Positions 1-8,860 of a DNA stretch of 64,000 nucleotides are shown piece after piece. Below the pieces are notes generated by a model. That model saw nothing but the letters and a program-made list of their open reading frames with translations. It was not told where the DNA came from and searched no databases. The DNA comes from an uncultured Gammaproteobacteria bacterium. Its GTDB lineage: Bacteria; Pseudomonadota; Gammaproteobacteria; Arenicellales; CAJQKF01. Made by a program: the position numbers and the translations under genes. The stretch's first letter is position 1. Each line of letters begins with the position of its first letter. The DNA lies in the NCBI GenBank assembly GCA_905478855.1, contig CAJQKF010000080.1, positions 1-64,000 of the forward strand. The letters run 5' to 3'.

Positions 1-70
1 CCATGTCTTCTTCGGATGTAATGCCTTGTGTGGCCTGATCGACCAACGCTGTCAGTTGTTTCTTATTCAT
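1..70 (-). CDS. N-terminus of an unidentified protein, cut by the window edge
   Basis: The minus strand opens with an ATG at 70-68 and reads 23 codons (MNKKQLTALVDQATQG...) without a stop to the left edge. The peptide is polar and probably helical, with no signal peptide. Too little is visible to name a family. It lies 40 bp downstream of the DUF6492-family gene on the same strand, so it may belong to the same polysaccharide operon. A chance reading frame cannot be excluded over so short a stretch. Confidence 0.4.
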   Translation of the reverse strand, partial: MNKKQLTALVDQATQGITSEEDM

Positions 71-110
71 CGTATCTACCTTAACAGTTGAGGTTAAGCA
101 GATACACAGT

Positions 111-872
111 TCAGTTTACAGTCTCTTCTGCACTATCAATAGTGTGGTGCCAGGAACAATGACAAATCTCTTCCTCATCCCGATAGTGATTGGATTCGGT
201 TATTCCTTTTACACTCTCAACGAATACACCGTAAAGAATATACTCTGAAAAATCCAATGTATTACACATTACTTTCTTCCAGTCCTTGCCTGTTGTCTCT
301 TCTATTTTACGATACATAGCAAGTAGCGTAGAACGATTCCAGGTGTTGAGCTGGCTAATATATTCACGATGGATATGGTCGCTGCCACTCAAACCAAACA
401 ACTTCGCAGCACATTGATACCAATTGATATGTCTTTTTTCTTCATAATCAACAGCCTTTCTTTGTCCGGAGTAAAGTCTGGTTTTACCCTCACGCTGAGA
501 TGTGGCAACGTCGTAATTTCTAACAAATAAGACATCAGAATCAATAAACATATAACGATCGGAATGACACCACTCGGCTGTAGATAACTTTACAATCTGC
601 TGTAGTATCCAGCCGCGCACGGGAAACGCAAAACCGTTAAACCACCATTTTTTCGAGAAAGGTATAGGCTTAATCCAGTGGGGAAGAATATCTTCCTTAA
701 TAACCAGCTCACAACCATCACCAATTAAACCACTAAATAGATCTTGGTCCGCGCGATCAACAACGATAAGGTGTTTAGAATACCCGGTAACATAACGCTT
801 GATACTTTCAACAAGCGCACGACAACGATCGTAATCAGGGGCATATGAGGGAGTAATTATTACAGTTTTCAT
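111..872 (-). CDS. DUF6492-family, glycosyltransferase-like protein
   Basis: A 253-residue soluble protein beginning MKTVIITPSYAPDYDRC, an N-terminus typical of a GT-A nucleotide-sugar-binding strand. A DSDVLFVR segment near residue 113 resembles the DxD metal-binding motif of GT-A glycosyltransferases. The whole-protein pattern (HLIVVDRADQDLF early, then the DSD strand) fits the DUF6492 family, found in exopolysaccharide clusters; its biochemical role is not established. It is the distal end of a minus-strand set with a Wzy-like polymerase, GT2 and GT4 genes, which supports a role in surface polysaccharide synthesis. Donor and acceptor cannot be told from sequence. Confidence 0.7.
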   Translation of the reverse strand: MKTVIITPSYAPDYDRCRALVESIKRYVTGYSKHLIVVDRADQDLFSGLIGDGCELVIKEDILPHWIKPIPFSKKWWFNGFAFPVRGWILQQIVKLSTAEWCHSDRYMFIDSDVLFVRNYDVATSQREGKTRLYSGQRKAVDYEEKRHINWYQCAAKLFGLSGSDHIHREYISQLNTWNRSTLLAMYRKIEETTGKDWKKVMCNTLDFSEYILYGVFVESVKGITESNHYRDEEEICHCSWHHTIDSAEETVN

Positions 873-879
873 TTTTTTC

Positions 880-1083
880 CTATTGGCTCAAGCAAATTCT
901 GCCCGTGAGATGTTTTGATATAAAACTTTCTTTTTGATTAAGAATTCGATGGAAAGGTACTAAGCAGCCGAGGTTCTTCATCATCATGCTTAGCAAAAAA
1001 GCGCAAGCAGCACCTATAATCCCAACCAGAGCACCGCCAGCACAGGTTAACAAGACTATAAAGGACAATGAGACGATGGGCAT
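880..1083 (-). CDS. Small hypothetical membrane protein
   Basis: A 67-codon frame starting with ATG at 1083 and ending 7 bp before the DUF6492 gene. Residues about 5-36 are strongly hydrophobic and rich in Gly/Ala (VLLTCAGGALVGIIGAACAF), consistent with one long or two short membrane segments, followed by a basic tail. No family is recognised. Its position in line with the flanking polysaccharide genes is compatible with a real small gene, but length and composition alone are weak evidence and it could be chance. Confidence 0.3.
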   Translation of the reverse strand: MPIVSLSFIVLLTCAGGALVGIIGAACAFLLSMMMKNLGCLVPFHRILNQKESFISKHLTGRICLSQ

Positions 1084-1200
1084 GCTAGTTCCAATTTGAA
1101 TATTTCAAATCATATAAGGATTGAAGGAAAACCCCGCACGCCGTATTAACAAAATAACAGGTACACCTTGAGTTGAACGTTTTTTTAAAATCAGCGTTAG

Positions 1201-2490
1201 TCATGCGACTACACCCAAAATTGAGTCGCTTTTCTCTTCAATCACTTCGGATTCAAGCACCATAGTAAAACGTTTAATACAGGCGCTTAAACCAATAATT
1301 ACGGAGGCCATAGTTAGACCCTGGCCATAAGCTAAACCCGGCCAAAGAATCATGTTAAGAGTCATCAACGTTGTAAATACAACCAATGCCTGAATCAATG
1401 GTAAAGAAACCCCGAAGCACTTTTGTAAACGCCAGTGTGTTCGAACTGAGATAAAAAATAATGAGAAACAAGCACTTACGTAAGTGAGTCCGCCAACCAA
1501 ACCGTACTTGAAAAGAATACCGATGATACCTAAGTCTGACGGAAAAAACTTGGGACCAAATAAGTCTTGATAAGTTTTTGTGTAACCACTCGATTGCCCC
1601 CAGCCTAGCAACCAGTTTTTGCTGAACTCATCAAGTGCTAGCTTGAACGATGCCAGTCGGACTTCAGCACCGTGAGCGCTGACAAAAATATCCATTGCGA
1701 TACCTGTACCAGCTCCAATTAAAAGAATAACCAATGGCGTAGCGACAATTGCTAACCCGGCTTGGGACTGTTTGCGGCATACAATCACATAAAGCAAAAC
1801 CGAAACAAGCAACCCTGCGGCAACCGCTCTCAACATAACCAAACTCCATATATAGCAAGTTATGATAAGTGCTACGATCGCAACGCTCTTGACCACCGTA
1901 GAACCTCTTCCAAAGATAGTAAAAAAACCACTTAAAAAGACAATGATCATGGAGTAAGTTGGAGGTTTTAAACGAAAACCTCGTGACTCATCATATGTTA
2001 CTAAATGATGAGTAAACGCATCTGTGGAAAAGTATGCTGCTTCCAGATCAAGATAAAAATAGAAAAATAGATAACTAACTAACGTTAGAGAAGCGGCAGC
2101 CATGATAGCTCCAACCAATCGGCTAATGCTCATACCTATGATATGTAAGAAAAATATTACAGGGGCTAACAATAACAGCATGAATTCTCTCGACGCAAAA
2201 ATTGACGGAGTAATAGCTACTCCAGCCTTCAAAGAAAATATTGCAGACCAAGTAATCATTACAAACAGACAAAAGCCTGGTGCGCCAACAACCCACTTCC
2301 ACCAATCAAAAGCTTCCATGCGAAATGCACTTAAATATGCCCCCTGAACATAAAGCATTAATGCTAGCGCGATACCGAGTTCTTGCATGCGATTGTGTAA
2401 GAAATACTTACCACCTTGAAGACCTGCAAAGAGAGCAAACACGAGCCCAATCCACAAGACATTTCGATACGTAGCGCCAATCTTTACCAC
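1201..2490 (-). CDS. O-antigen ligase/polymerase-like membrane protein (Wzy/WaaL type)
   Basis: A polytopic inner-membrane protein with about ten or more hydrophobic segments and a large loop in the second half (around FGPKFFPSDLGIIGILFKYGL) typical of the O-antigen ligase/polymerase superfamily, which joins undecaprenyl-linked sugar repeats. WGQSSGYTKTYQDLFG precedes the last helices as in ExoQ/Wzy-like proteins. The frame is open back to an ATG at 2586, but that would overlap the strongly coding end of the GT2 gene by 103 bp. A GTG at 2490 gives a 7-bp overlap and starts just before the first membrane helix, so I prefer it. Polymerase versus ligase cannot be settled here. Confidence 0.75.
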   Translation of the reverse strand: MVKIGATYRNVLWIGLVFALFAGLQGGKYFLHNRMQELGIALALMLYVQGAYLSAFRMEAFDWWKWVVGAPGFCLFVMITWSAIFSLKAGVAITPSIFASREFMLLLLAPVIFFLHIIGMSISRLVGAIMAAASLTLVSYLFFYFYLDLEAAYFSTDAFTHHLVTYDESRGFRLKPPTYSMIIVFLSGFFTIFGRGSTVVKSVAIVALIITCYIWSLVMLRAVAAGLLVSVLLYVIVCRKQSQAGLAIVATPLVILLIGAGTGIAMDIFVSAHGAEVRLASFKLALDEFSKNWLLGWGQSSGYTKTYQDLFGPKFFPSDLGIIGILFKYGLVGGLTYVSACFSLFFISVRTHWRLQKCFGVSLPLIQALVVFTTLMTLNMILWPGLAYGQGLTMASVIIGLSACIKRFTMVLESEVIEEKSDSILGVVA

Positions 2491-3521
2491 ACCCGTTTGC
2501 CCAACAATATTCGAAATATCAGTAGGGCTTTTTGCGGGTGGCCTTGTCGAATACGGTTTATCGACTGCAACAACGTGATCAACCATGCCAGAGGATAGGC
2601 CACGGGATTAAAACGCCAAATTACTTTAAGCTTGTTACGAAAAATGTAAAAGTCGGACAAAAGAGATGATTGTCTCGCCCCACTCGGAGAACCAATGCTA
2701 GCACCCTCTTTGTGATACACCACCGCATCCTCGGCGTAAACGTGTTTGAATTTTTTCTTAGCACGCATGCACCAATCAATTTCCTCGAAATAGAGAAAAT
2801 AGTCTTCTTGCATAAGTCCAACCGTGCGCACAAAATCTAACGGCACCAGCCAAGAACAACCTGTAATGAAGTCTAATTTCAATTCAACACTTCGATGATC
2901 AGAAACCTCGTCTAGCAATAGGTCTCTACCGAAAGTTGTACTGGACAAACCAGTCCACCGATTAAATCGCGCTCCACCAAGTGCCTGAATGGTGTCGGGT
3001 CGGAAATAATGCATTACACGTGATCCACATGTTGCCGGTTCACGTTCTGCGTCAAGACGATTTACCATTTGTTGCAACGAGTCATGCTGACACAATGTGT
3101 CGTTGTTCAGCAACCATACATAGTCGAAACTATTTGAACTTAACGCGTATTTCAATCCAATATTATTGGCTCCTGCAAAACCTAAGTTCTTTTTTACCGG
3201 AATAATGAGTAATTGTTCATTATAGGTATGACCACTCTGAATATTTTCGATCTCACTTTGTTCCACTATAGCCGCTTCCATAGAAGCACTTTTGTGGCTC
3301 TTTGATAATAATTGTATGTTTCGATCCAATAACGTATCGATTTTGCGAGTTTTACTCCAATTGTAAATACTCTCTATCGACCCATCATTCGAATAATTAT
3401 CACACAGCAGAACTTGATAATTTGTGTAAGAAAGTCTAGAAACACCTTCCAAGCATTCAATTGTGTCTTTTGCTCCCTTGTAATTAACTATCACTATCAA
3501 AACACGGGGCTGACTACTCAT
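2484..3521 (-). CDS. GT2-family glycosyltransferase (rhamnosyltransferase-like)
   Basis: A 345-residue GT-A fold enzyme. The N-terminus VLIVIVNYKGAKDTIECL is the classical GT2 opening; LLNNDT is the metal/nucleotide-binding equivalent of DxD; FITGCSWLVPL and YFLYFEEIDWCMRAK (catalytic-base region) match the WbbL/RfbF-like rhamnosyltransferase group. A non-conserved insert of about 35 residues sits at roughly 55-90. The C-terminus ends in an amphipathic and basic stretch without a clear membrane anchor. It overlaps the upstream GT4 gene by 4 bp (ATGA), indicating translational coupling. The sugar specificity is inferred only from family resemblance. Confidence 0.85.
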   Translation of the reverse strand: MSSQPRVLIVIVNYKGAKDTIECLEGVSRLSYTNYQVLLCDNYSNDGSIESIYNWSKTRKIDTLLDRNIQLLSKSHKSASMEAAIVEQSEIENIQSGHTYNEQLLIIPVKKNLGFAGANNIGLKYALSSNSFDYVWLLNNDTLCQHDSLQQMVNRLDAEREPATCGSRVMHYFRPDTIQALGGARFNRWTGLSSTTFGRDLLLDEVSDHRSVELKLDFITGCSWLVPLDFVRTVGLMQEDYFLYFEEIDWCMRAKKKFKHVYAEDAVVYHKEGASIGSPSGARQSSLLSDFYIFRNKLKVIWRFNPVAYPLAWLITLLQSINRIRQGHPQKALLIFRILLGKRVW

Positions 3522-4777
3522 GATGTAACCACTGCAACAGACCTTAATTGAGGGTTATGGACGTTAGGATTTGGAATTAATTTTCCAGTTTCTAATAAAT
3601 CCATTCGTGACTGCATAGAGTCAAAGACGTGTTTCCATGTATATCGATCTCGAATGGTTCGACGCGACTCCCTAGCAAGACGTTCCCACACCAAACGATT
3701 ACTCAGAGTAGTATATATATTATCGACCATCTCGCTGGCGTCTTTGGCAATTGTAAGCTCTTTAAAGTTACTTACCTGCAAACCTTCAACACCTGTTTGA
3801 GTAGTAGCTAAGGGAATACCACGTGCCATCGCGGTTAACACCTTAACTTTAATGCCACTACCAACCAGTAACGGTGCAATCATGACACGACAACTTGTCA
3901 TCCACGGTTCAAGGTCTTTTTGAAACCCCTCAAAAAGTATATTGGCATCACCCGCGGCCACGTCCAATAGACGAGGATCAGGGTTAGCACCAATAATATT
4001 TAGTATCAATGTTGGAAAGCTTTGTTTAAGTTCAGGCCAGACATTTTTAATAAACCATTGCAGACCCTGCACATTAGGCTCCCAACCTAAATGTCCAACA
4101 TATAGTATAGAGAGATCCGTGTTACTCCATGAGAGATCGGGTTTAGTAATATGTGACTCGTCGCCAAGATGTAATGTTGGCGCCATTTTATCTTTATCGA
4201 CACCTATACGCGCCAACATATCGATATCGTTTGGCGCCGCAAACACCAGGTCTGCTCGTTCACAGCAATTACGTTCCCATTTCTTTACCCTGCGAGACTC
4301 GAATAGTGCAGCCCCCCGCTTAATAAGTCCTGAACCCTGCTCCGCAAATCGTTCCCATAATACATAGTAAGCATTATGCTGATGGAGTATTACGGTGCCT
4401 GTAAAATTAGCCGGGACGTACTGCATCATTTCATAGTGATCCACAAATATAGTGTCACAGTGCTCAATTTGATCGCGTACGAGTTCAGCAAACTTTTCAT
4501 CCTGATTTCGCAAAACATTAAGTGGTATGCGTTTTACAATGCTTTTTGCAAAATTCATTACCGTTCTTTTCACATTAATCGGTGATGTGAATAAATTAGT
4601 CAGGTTAATCGCATCAGAAAACGCTTCCACATGATCAATATCATTATCTTTTAGTAAACTACCCACCGAAAGAGAATAATTTTTTGCGAGATACTTGATC
4701 AGATTAAAGCTCTTAATACGTCCACCGCTGTAGGGCGGCCAAGGCATTTCAGGGGTAAGAAAAAGTACTTTTTTCAT
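3518..4777 (-). CDS. GT4-family glycosyltransferase
   Basis: A 419-residue GT-B enzyme. The N-terminal acceptor domain opens with FLTPEMPWPPYSGGRIKSF, a signature of GT4 transferases found in exopolysaccharide loci. The C-terminal domain contains LSILYVGHLGWEPNVQG, the IIGANPDPRL strand, and the donor-binding segment APLLVGSGIKVKVLTAMARG (a variant EX7E region), followed by TQTGVEGL. It is the first gene of the minus-strand polysaccharide set and is coupled to the GT2 gene by an ATGA overlap. It faces the sugar-phosphate transferase gene across a 380-bp divergent region. It probably adds one sugar to the lipid-linked repeat unit on the cytoplasmic face. Confidence 0.85.
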   Translation of the reverse strand: MKKVLFLTPEMPWPPYSGGRIKSFNLIKYLAKNYSLSVGSLLKDNDIDHVEAFSDAINLTNLFTSPINVKRTVMNFAKSIVKRIPLNVLRNQDEKFAELVRDQIEHCDTIFVDHYEMMQYVPANFTGTVILHQHNAYYVLWERFAEQGSGLIKRGAALFESRRVKKWERNCCERADLVFAAPNDIDMLARIGVDKDKMAPTLHLGDESHITKPDLSWSNTDLSILYVGHLGWEPNVQGLQWFIKNVWPELKQSFPTLILNIIGANPDPRLLDVAAGDANILFEGFQKDLEPWMTSCRVMIAPLLVGSGIKVKVLTAMARGIPLATTQTGVEGLQVSNFKELTIAKDASEMVDNIYTTLSNRLVWERLARESRRTIRDRYTWKHVFDSMQSRMDLLETGKLIPNPNVHNPQLRSVAVVTS

Positions 4778-5157
4778 GTTAGCTCCGGTTTAAAGTCTCG
4801 AGAATCTGGATATTTTTTATCTACGTTAGCTAGAATGCAAAATACGTGCCAATCACATAAATTATTGTTATTGTTGACTAAAAATAAAAATATAGTTAAC
4901 TATTTGTTTGTTCTAGGTTTTTCATTTCATTTATGACTCGCAAAATGCAATGAAGTTTGCAATGCAGTTCGTAATCCTCCATATAAGGCTACCACCAAGG
5001 ATCAAGGACAAACTTTATCGCGTAAGACTAGTTCGTAAAGACACAAAAAAAATCAGAAAACTGAAATTTTGGCATGAGAGTTGCATGGTAACTAAGGCGA
5101 ACCGGGTCAAATCCCAATTTGGCGTCCACTTTCACTTAAATTATGGAATTTACGCAT
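4778..5157. promoter_or_regulatory. Divergent intergenic region with an A-tract inverted repeat
   Basis: About 380 bp separate the divergent GT4 and sugar-phosphate transferase genes and must hold both promoters. An imperfect inverted repeat, GTTGACTA at 4873-4880 and TAGTTAAC at 4893-4900 (7 of 8 positions symmetrical), flanks a 12-bp A/T-only spacer. The TTGACT inside the left arm could also serve as a -35 box. No coding sequence with recognisable features is present; the short frames here have no family signature. A role as a regulator-binding site is inference only. Confidence 0.35.
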
Positions 5158-5862
5158 ATGTCCAGTAATACATTTAATCAGCCATTTGCTACACAGGCAA
5201 AAGTTAACTCTACTGATATGTTCACCCGAAAAGTCTGTTTTGACATCCTCTCTGGTCAACTACACCGACTATCAAAACGACTGCTCGATATTATTGTTGC
5301 GTTCACTGCTATGGTGTTGTTACTACCTGTGTTCTTTGGAGCAATTGTTACCATAAAACTTACTTCACCAGGCTCCGTCTTCTTCAAACAAACTCGAGTA
5401 GGTAAGAATGGCAAGCCTTTTCAGCTATGGAAATTTCGTTCGATGTACATCGATGCAGAACAACGTAAGCAGGATCTTATGGCACTTAATGATCTTGAGA
5501 ATAATCTATTGTTCAAGATGAAGAATGATCCAAGAATAACCCCTATAGGCCAGTTCATCAGAAAATACTCAATTGATGAGTTACCTCAACTAATTAATGT
5601 TCTGAAAGGTGAAATGACTTTGGTAGGCCCACGTCCCGCGGTACCGGGAGAAGTTTCTGAATATACAGAATATCAAAGTCAACGGCTGATGGCTGTTCCA
5701 GGAATTACTTGCATCTGGCAGGTAACCGGCCGATCAAACATTCCCTTTGAACAGCAGGTAGAGCTTGATTTACAATACATAAGAAAATCAAGTTTACTTC
5801 TCGATATAAAGCTACTGCTATTTACCATACCCGCTGTTTTAACTGCACGAGGTGCTTATTAA
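5158..5862 (+). CDS. Undecaprenyl-phosphate sugar-1-phosphate transferase (WcaJ/bacterial sugar transferase family)
   Basis: A 234-residue short-form initiating transferase (PF02397) that would load the first sugar-1-phosphate onto undecaprenyl phosphate. One hydrophobic re-entrant segment spans residues about 44-66 and is followed by the catalytic domain: KFRSM near 92-96, then SIDELPQLINVLKGEM and LVGPRPAVPGE, all hallmarks of the family, and WQVTGRSNIPFEQ further on. It lacks the multi-helix N-terminal domain of full WcaJ. ATG 5158 is preceded by GGAA at 5145-5148; an in-frame ATG at 5143 has no ribosome-binding site. It starts the plus-strand arm of the polysaccharide locus. Confidence 0.88.
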   Translation: MSSNTFNQPFATQAKVNSTDMFTRKVCFDILSGQLHRLSKRLLDIIVAFTAMVLLLPVFFGAIVTIKLTSPGSVFFKQTRVGKNGKPFQLWKFRSMYIDAEQRKQDLMALNDLENNLLFKMKNDPRITPIGQFIRKYSIDELPQLINVLKGEMTLVGPRPAVPGEVSEYTEYQSQRLMAVPGITCIWQVTGRSNIPFEQQVELDLQYIRKSSLLLDIKLLLFTIPAVLTARGAY

Positions 5863-6361
5863 AGACAAACAACTGCCTCGGCGATTGATAAATGTAATTC
5901 ATATGCTATTTTCTATTGCATGGCGTTTTAAGCTGACGGTAGGAAGAATTTCAAGGCAAAAACTAAAGGGCTCGCAAATTGTTGTTCTTTACCACTCAAA
6001 GATTTTGTTAATTCAAAACACTTACCGAAGTGGATACTATTTACCTGGTGGTGGTCTCCAACGCCACGAACAGCCACTGGACGCGGCTGTTCGTGAACTA
6101 AAAGAAGAAACGGGTATATCCGTGCTGAAAGCAGAGTTGGAACTAGTCGGTTCATTCAACTACTCAATAGATGGTGCTAACATATGCGACTGGATCTACC
6201 AGACAACACTGAGCAAAAAGACTACTACCCACATCGACCCGTTGGAGATTCGCGAGGCTCAATTTATCGAATTGAATACAGCCCGCAAACTACAATGCCA
6301 ACCGCATGTTCTTAACATAATTAAAGCACTCTGCATTACCCATCTTGTAGGTAATGAGTAA
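5852..6361 (+). CDS. Nudix hydrolase
   Basis: A 169-residue protein with a complete Nudix box: GGLQRHE, then QPLDAAV, then RELKEETGI, matching GX5EX7REUXEEXGU, so the metal-binding residues are intact. The preceding strand, ILLIQNTYRSGYYLPGGG, is typical of the fold. The N-terminal ~30 residues are basic and hydrophobic (INVIHMLFSIAWRFKLTVG), which is odd for a soluble Nudix enzyme and may tether it to the membrane. It starts with GTG at 5852, overlapping the sugar transferase stop by 11 bp, so the two are translationally coupled. A nucleotide-sugar substrate is plausible from context but not shown. Confidence 0.85.
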   Translation: MLIKDKQLPRRLINVIHMLFSIAWRFKLTVGRISRQKLKGSQIVVLYHSKILLIQNTYRSGYYLPGGGLQRHEQPLDAAVRELKEETGISVLKAELELVGSFNYSIDGANICDWIYQTTLSKKTTTHIDPLEIREAQFIELNTARKLQCQPHVLNIIKALCITHLVGNE

Positions 6362-6462
6362 CAAGCAGTTTCGGTAAACTCCCGTGTAGGTTTGCAAATT
6401 CGCAACCACGGCGTCGCATACTGCAACGATTTTTTGTTACCAAGGCAAATCCGACCTATCAA

Positions 6463-7914
6463 CTAACGTGCAATTCCAGAACTACTGTATGTTGTTTTTA
6501 CATGAGTATAAAACTCTTTAGCGTACTGGCCTTGTTCCCGTGGCCCATAAGAACTTTCGCCCCGGCCGCCAAATGGAACATGATAGTCTGTTCCTGCTGT
6601 AGGCAGATTAATCATCACGCAACCGGTCTTAGCATTACGTCTAAAATCATTCGCTCGTGCCAAACTTTGAGTAATAATTCCCGCAGTTAAACCAAAACGC
6701 GTGTCATTAACAGTATTCAATGCCTCGTCGTAGCTGGCTACTTTAATTACGCAAACCATAGGCGCAAATAATTCCTCACGGTTAACGTGCCAATCATTCT
6801 TTGTTCCAGTTACCACGGCTGGAGTCATGAAATAACCTTCAGTAGCGCGTTCTACTCGCTCACCACCACATAACACCTCACCACCCTCATGCTTGGCTAA
6901 CTTGATATTCTCAAAGTTTTGCATAAGCTGTGCTTCGCTAGCAACCGGTCCCATCTGAGTACCCGCTTCAAGGGCGTGACCCACCACCATTTTGTTTGCA
7001 CCGTCAACTAAACGCTCTACTAACTCATCGTGTACGGTTTCATGCACAACCAATCGTGAAGAGGCCGTACATTTCTGGCCTGTTGAACCAAAAGCTCCGC
7101 CCACAGCACATGCTACTGCGATATCCATATCGGCATCATCCATCACCGCAAGTGCATTTTTTGAACCCATTTCCAGTTGAATTTTAGTGAAATTCCCAAC
7201 TGCGGCCTTAGCAATTCCACGGCCCACAGGGACCGAACCGGTAAAACTAACGGCGTTAATTAATGGACTTTCGATTAAAGCTTGGCCTACCGTTGATCCC
7301 GGTCCCATTACCAAACTAAACAAACCTTTGGGTAAATTTTGTTTTTCAATAATACGGGTTAACGCCACCGCTGATGCGGGGACAATATTTGCGGGTTTCC
7401 AGACAACCGCATTACCAAATGCCAATGCTGGGGCAATTTTCCAAACAGCAGTAGCCGTTGGAAAATTCCATGGTGAAATAATTGCTACGGTGCCTACGGG
7501 TTCACGACGTACATCTACTTCAACTCCGGGACGCACAGACTCAGCATTCTCGCCGATCTGTCGCAGTACTTCAGCCGCATAGTAAGTAAAAAACTGACCT
7601 GACCGGTAAATTTCACCTTTACCTTCCGGCTGGGTTTTACCTTCTTCGCGAGCAAGTAAAGTACCTAGCTCCTCACAATTAGCGATCAATTCGTTGCCAA
7701 TGTTCATTAAGGCGGTATAACGAACTTCAAGCCCAGTTTGAGCCCACTGCAATTGCGCAGTTTTTGCCGCTTCCAGCGCTTGATTAAGTTGACCAATATC
7801 CGCTTGTGCGTACATACCGATGGTATCGGATAGGTCAGACGGGTTGATATTCGCTATCTCATGATACCCGGCAACCCATTCGCCAGCGATAAAATTATAG
7901 TTTGCCGTGGTCAT
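6463..7914 (-). CDS. NAD(P)-dependent aldehyde dehydrogenase, ketoglutarate-semialdehyde dehydrogenase-like
   Basis: A 483-residue ALDH-superfamily enzyme with catalytic Cys282 (GQKCTASSR), general-base Glu248 (QLEMGSKNA) and oxyanion Asn150 (ISPWNFP). The GQKCTASSR and EMGSKN forms resemble the alpha-ketoglutaric semialdehyde dehydrogenase group rather than betaine-aldehyde dehydrogenases. The ATG at 7914 is preceded by GAGAG at about 9 nt. It is a single minus-strand gene, convergent with the Nudix gene, and is separated by 262 bp from the divergent flavin reductase gene. Substrate assignment is inference; betaine aldehyde or another small aldehyde is also possible given the osmolyte genes elsewhere. 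Confidence 0.85.
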   Translation of the reverse strand: MTTANYNFIAGEWVAGYHEIANINPSDLSDTIGMYAQADIGQLNQALEAAKTAQLQWAQTGLEVRYTALMNIGNELIANCEELGTLLAREEGKTQPEGKGEIYRSGQFFTYYAAEVLRQIGENAESVRPGVEVDVRREPVGTVAIISPWNFPTATAVWKIAPALAFGNAVVWKPANIVPASAVALTRIIEKQNLPKGLFSLVMGPGSTVGQALIESPLINAVSFTGSVPVGRGIAKAAVGNFTKIQLEMGSKNALAVMDDADMDIAVACAVGGAFGSTGQKCTASSRLVVHETVHDELVERLVDGANKMVVGHALEAGTQMGPVASEAQLMQNFENIKLAKHEGGEVLCGGERVERATEGYFMTPAVVTGTKNDWHVNREELFAPMVCVIKVASYDEALNTVNDTRFGLTAGIITQSLARANDFRRNAKTGCVMINLPTAGTDYHVPFGGRGESSYGPREQGQYAKEFYTHVKTTYSSSGIAR

Positions 7915-8176
7915 AGTAAGCTCTCTTGAATATTATATTGGAACAATGCGGACAATAAGAGCTGTAAACCCTTGAGTCAAACACAGAATGAAAAAAACTC
8001 TAGAAAATAAGAAAAATGGGTGAGTTAGAAGCATAATGAACACAATTTATAATCTATCTAAATTAAGCTCTGTGCTTACTATTCTTGCTGATATCTGTAA
8101 AAAAAAACAACATAACCTGATATAGTATATCCACTTTATTGTCCCGCAGTTAACCTATCAACCCTACAAATAAGTT

Positions 8177-8851
8177 ATGTATTACGACGCTATTAAAAAT
8201 AATCACGGACTTCCTCACGACCCCTTTAAAGCACTGGTTGTACCTAGACCTATAGGTTGGATAACAACAATAAGCAAAAACGGCGAAGTTAATCTTGCGC
8301 CCTACAGCTATTTTAATGCGGTAAGTGACCGTCCACACTATGTGATGTTTTCTTCAATGCATCGTAAAGACAGTTTGAAAAACATCGAAGAGACCGGTGA
8401 ATTCACCTGTTCGATTGCCACATGGAACACACGAGAGGCGATGAACATAACATCTGCGCCTTTGTCCCATGAACGCAGTGAGTATGAGCCATCGGGGCTG
8501 ACTATGGCCAAATCTAATGTAGTAACACCACCCTATGTTTTAGAAGCACCGGCAGCTTTGGAATGCAAACACTGGCAAACCATTCGGCTACCCGATATGA
8601 ACGAGAATGACGATCCAGACCTAGGACGATATGTAGTATTTGGTCAGGTTGTCGGCATACACATAAGCGATGACTGCATCAAAGACGGGCTGGTAGACAC
8701 CGCACTTATGCAGCCCATGGCGCGTTTAGGTTATATGAATTACAGCGTCGTACGTGAAGATAATATGATTGCAATGATCCGTCCACAGTTAGATGATAAC
8801 GGCGATGTGATAAACGAGCAGCCTGCTAAATGGGATGGGGTCTATCGCTAA
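8177..8851 (+). CDS. Flavin reductase-like, FMN-binding split-barrel protein
   Basis: A 224-residue protein of the flavin reductase-like (DIM6/NTAB) family. The N-terminal region VVPRPIGWITTISKNGEVNLAPYSYFN is the characteristic FMN-binding segment, and FTCSIATWNTREAMNITSAP follows as in the family. Length is normal. Members either reduce free flavin for a partner monooxygenase or act as FMN-dependent oxidoreductases. No flavin-dependent monooxygenase is adjacent, so the partner is unknown. It is monocistronic, convergent with the enoyl-CoA hydratase gene 9 bp away. A TATAGT hexamer at 8121-8126 could be a -10 element, but I see no matching -35. Confidence 0.82.
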   Translation: MYYDAIKNNHGLPHDPFKALVVPRPIGWITTISKNGEVNLAPYSYFNAVSDRPHYVMFSSMHRKDSLKNIEETGEFTCSIATWNTREAMNITSAPLSHERSEYEPSGLTMAKSNVVTPPYVLEAPAALECKHWQTIRLPDMNENDDPDLGRYVVFGQVVGIHISDDCIKDGLVDTALMQPMARLGYMNYSVVREDNMIAMIRPQLDDNGDVINEQPAKWDGVYR

Positions 8852-8860
8852 AGACACCGA

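Noticed and set aside
4950-5168. 72-codon frame ahead of the sugar transferase
   Set aside because: Highly basic random-looking peptide overlapping the real start; no support.
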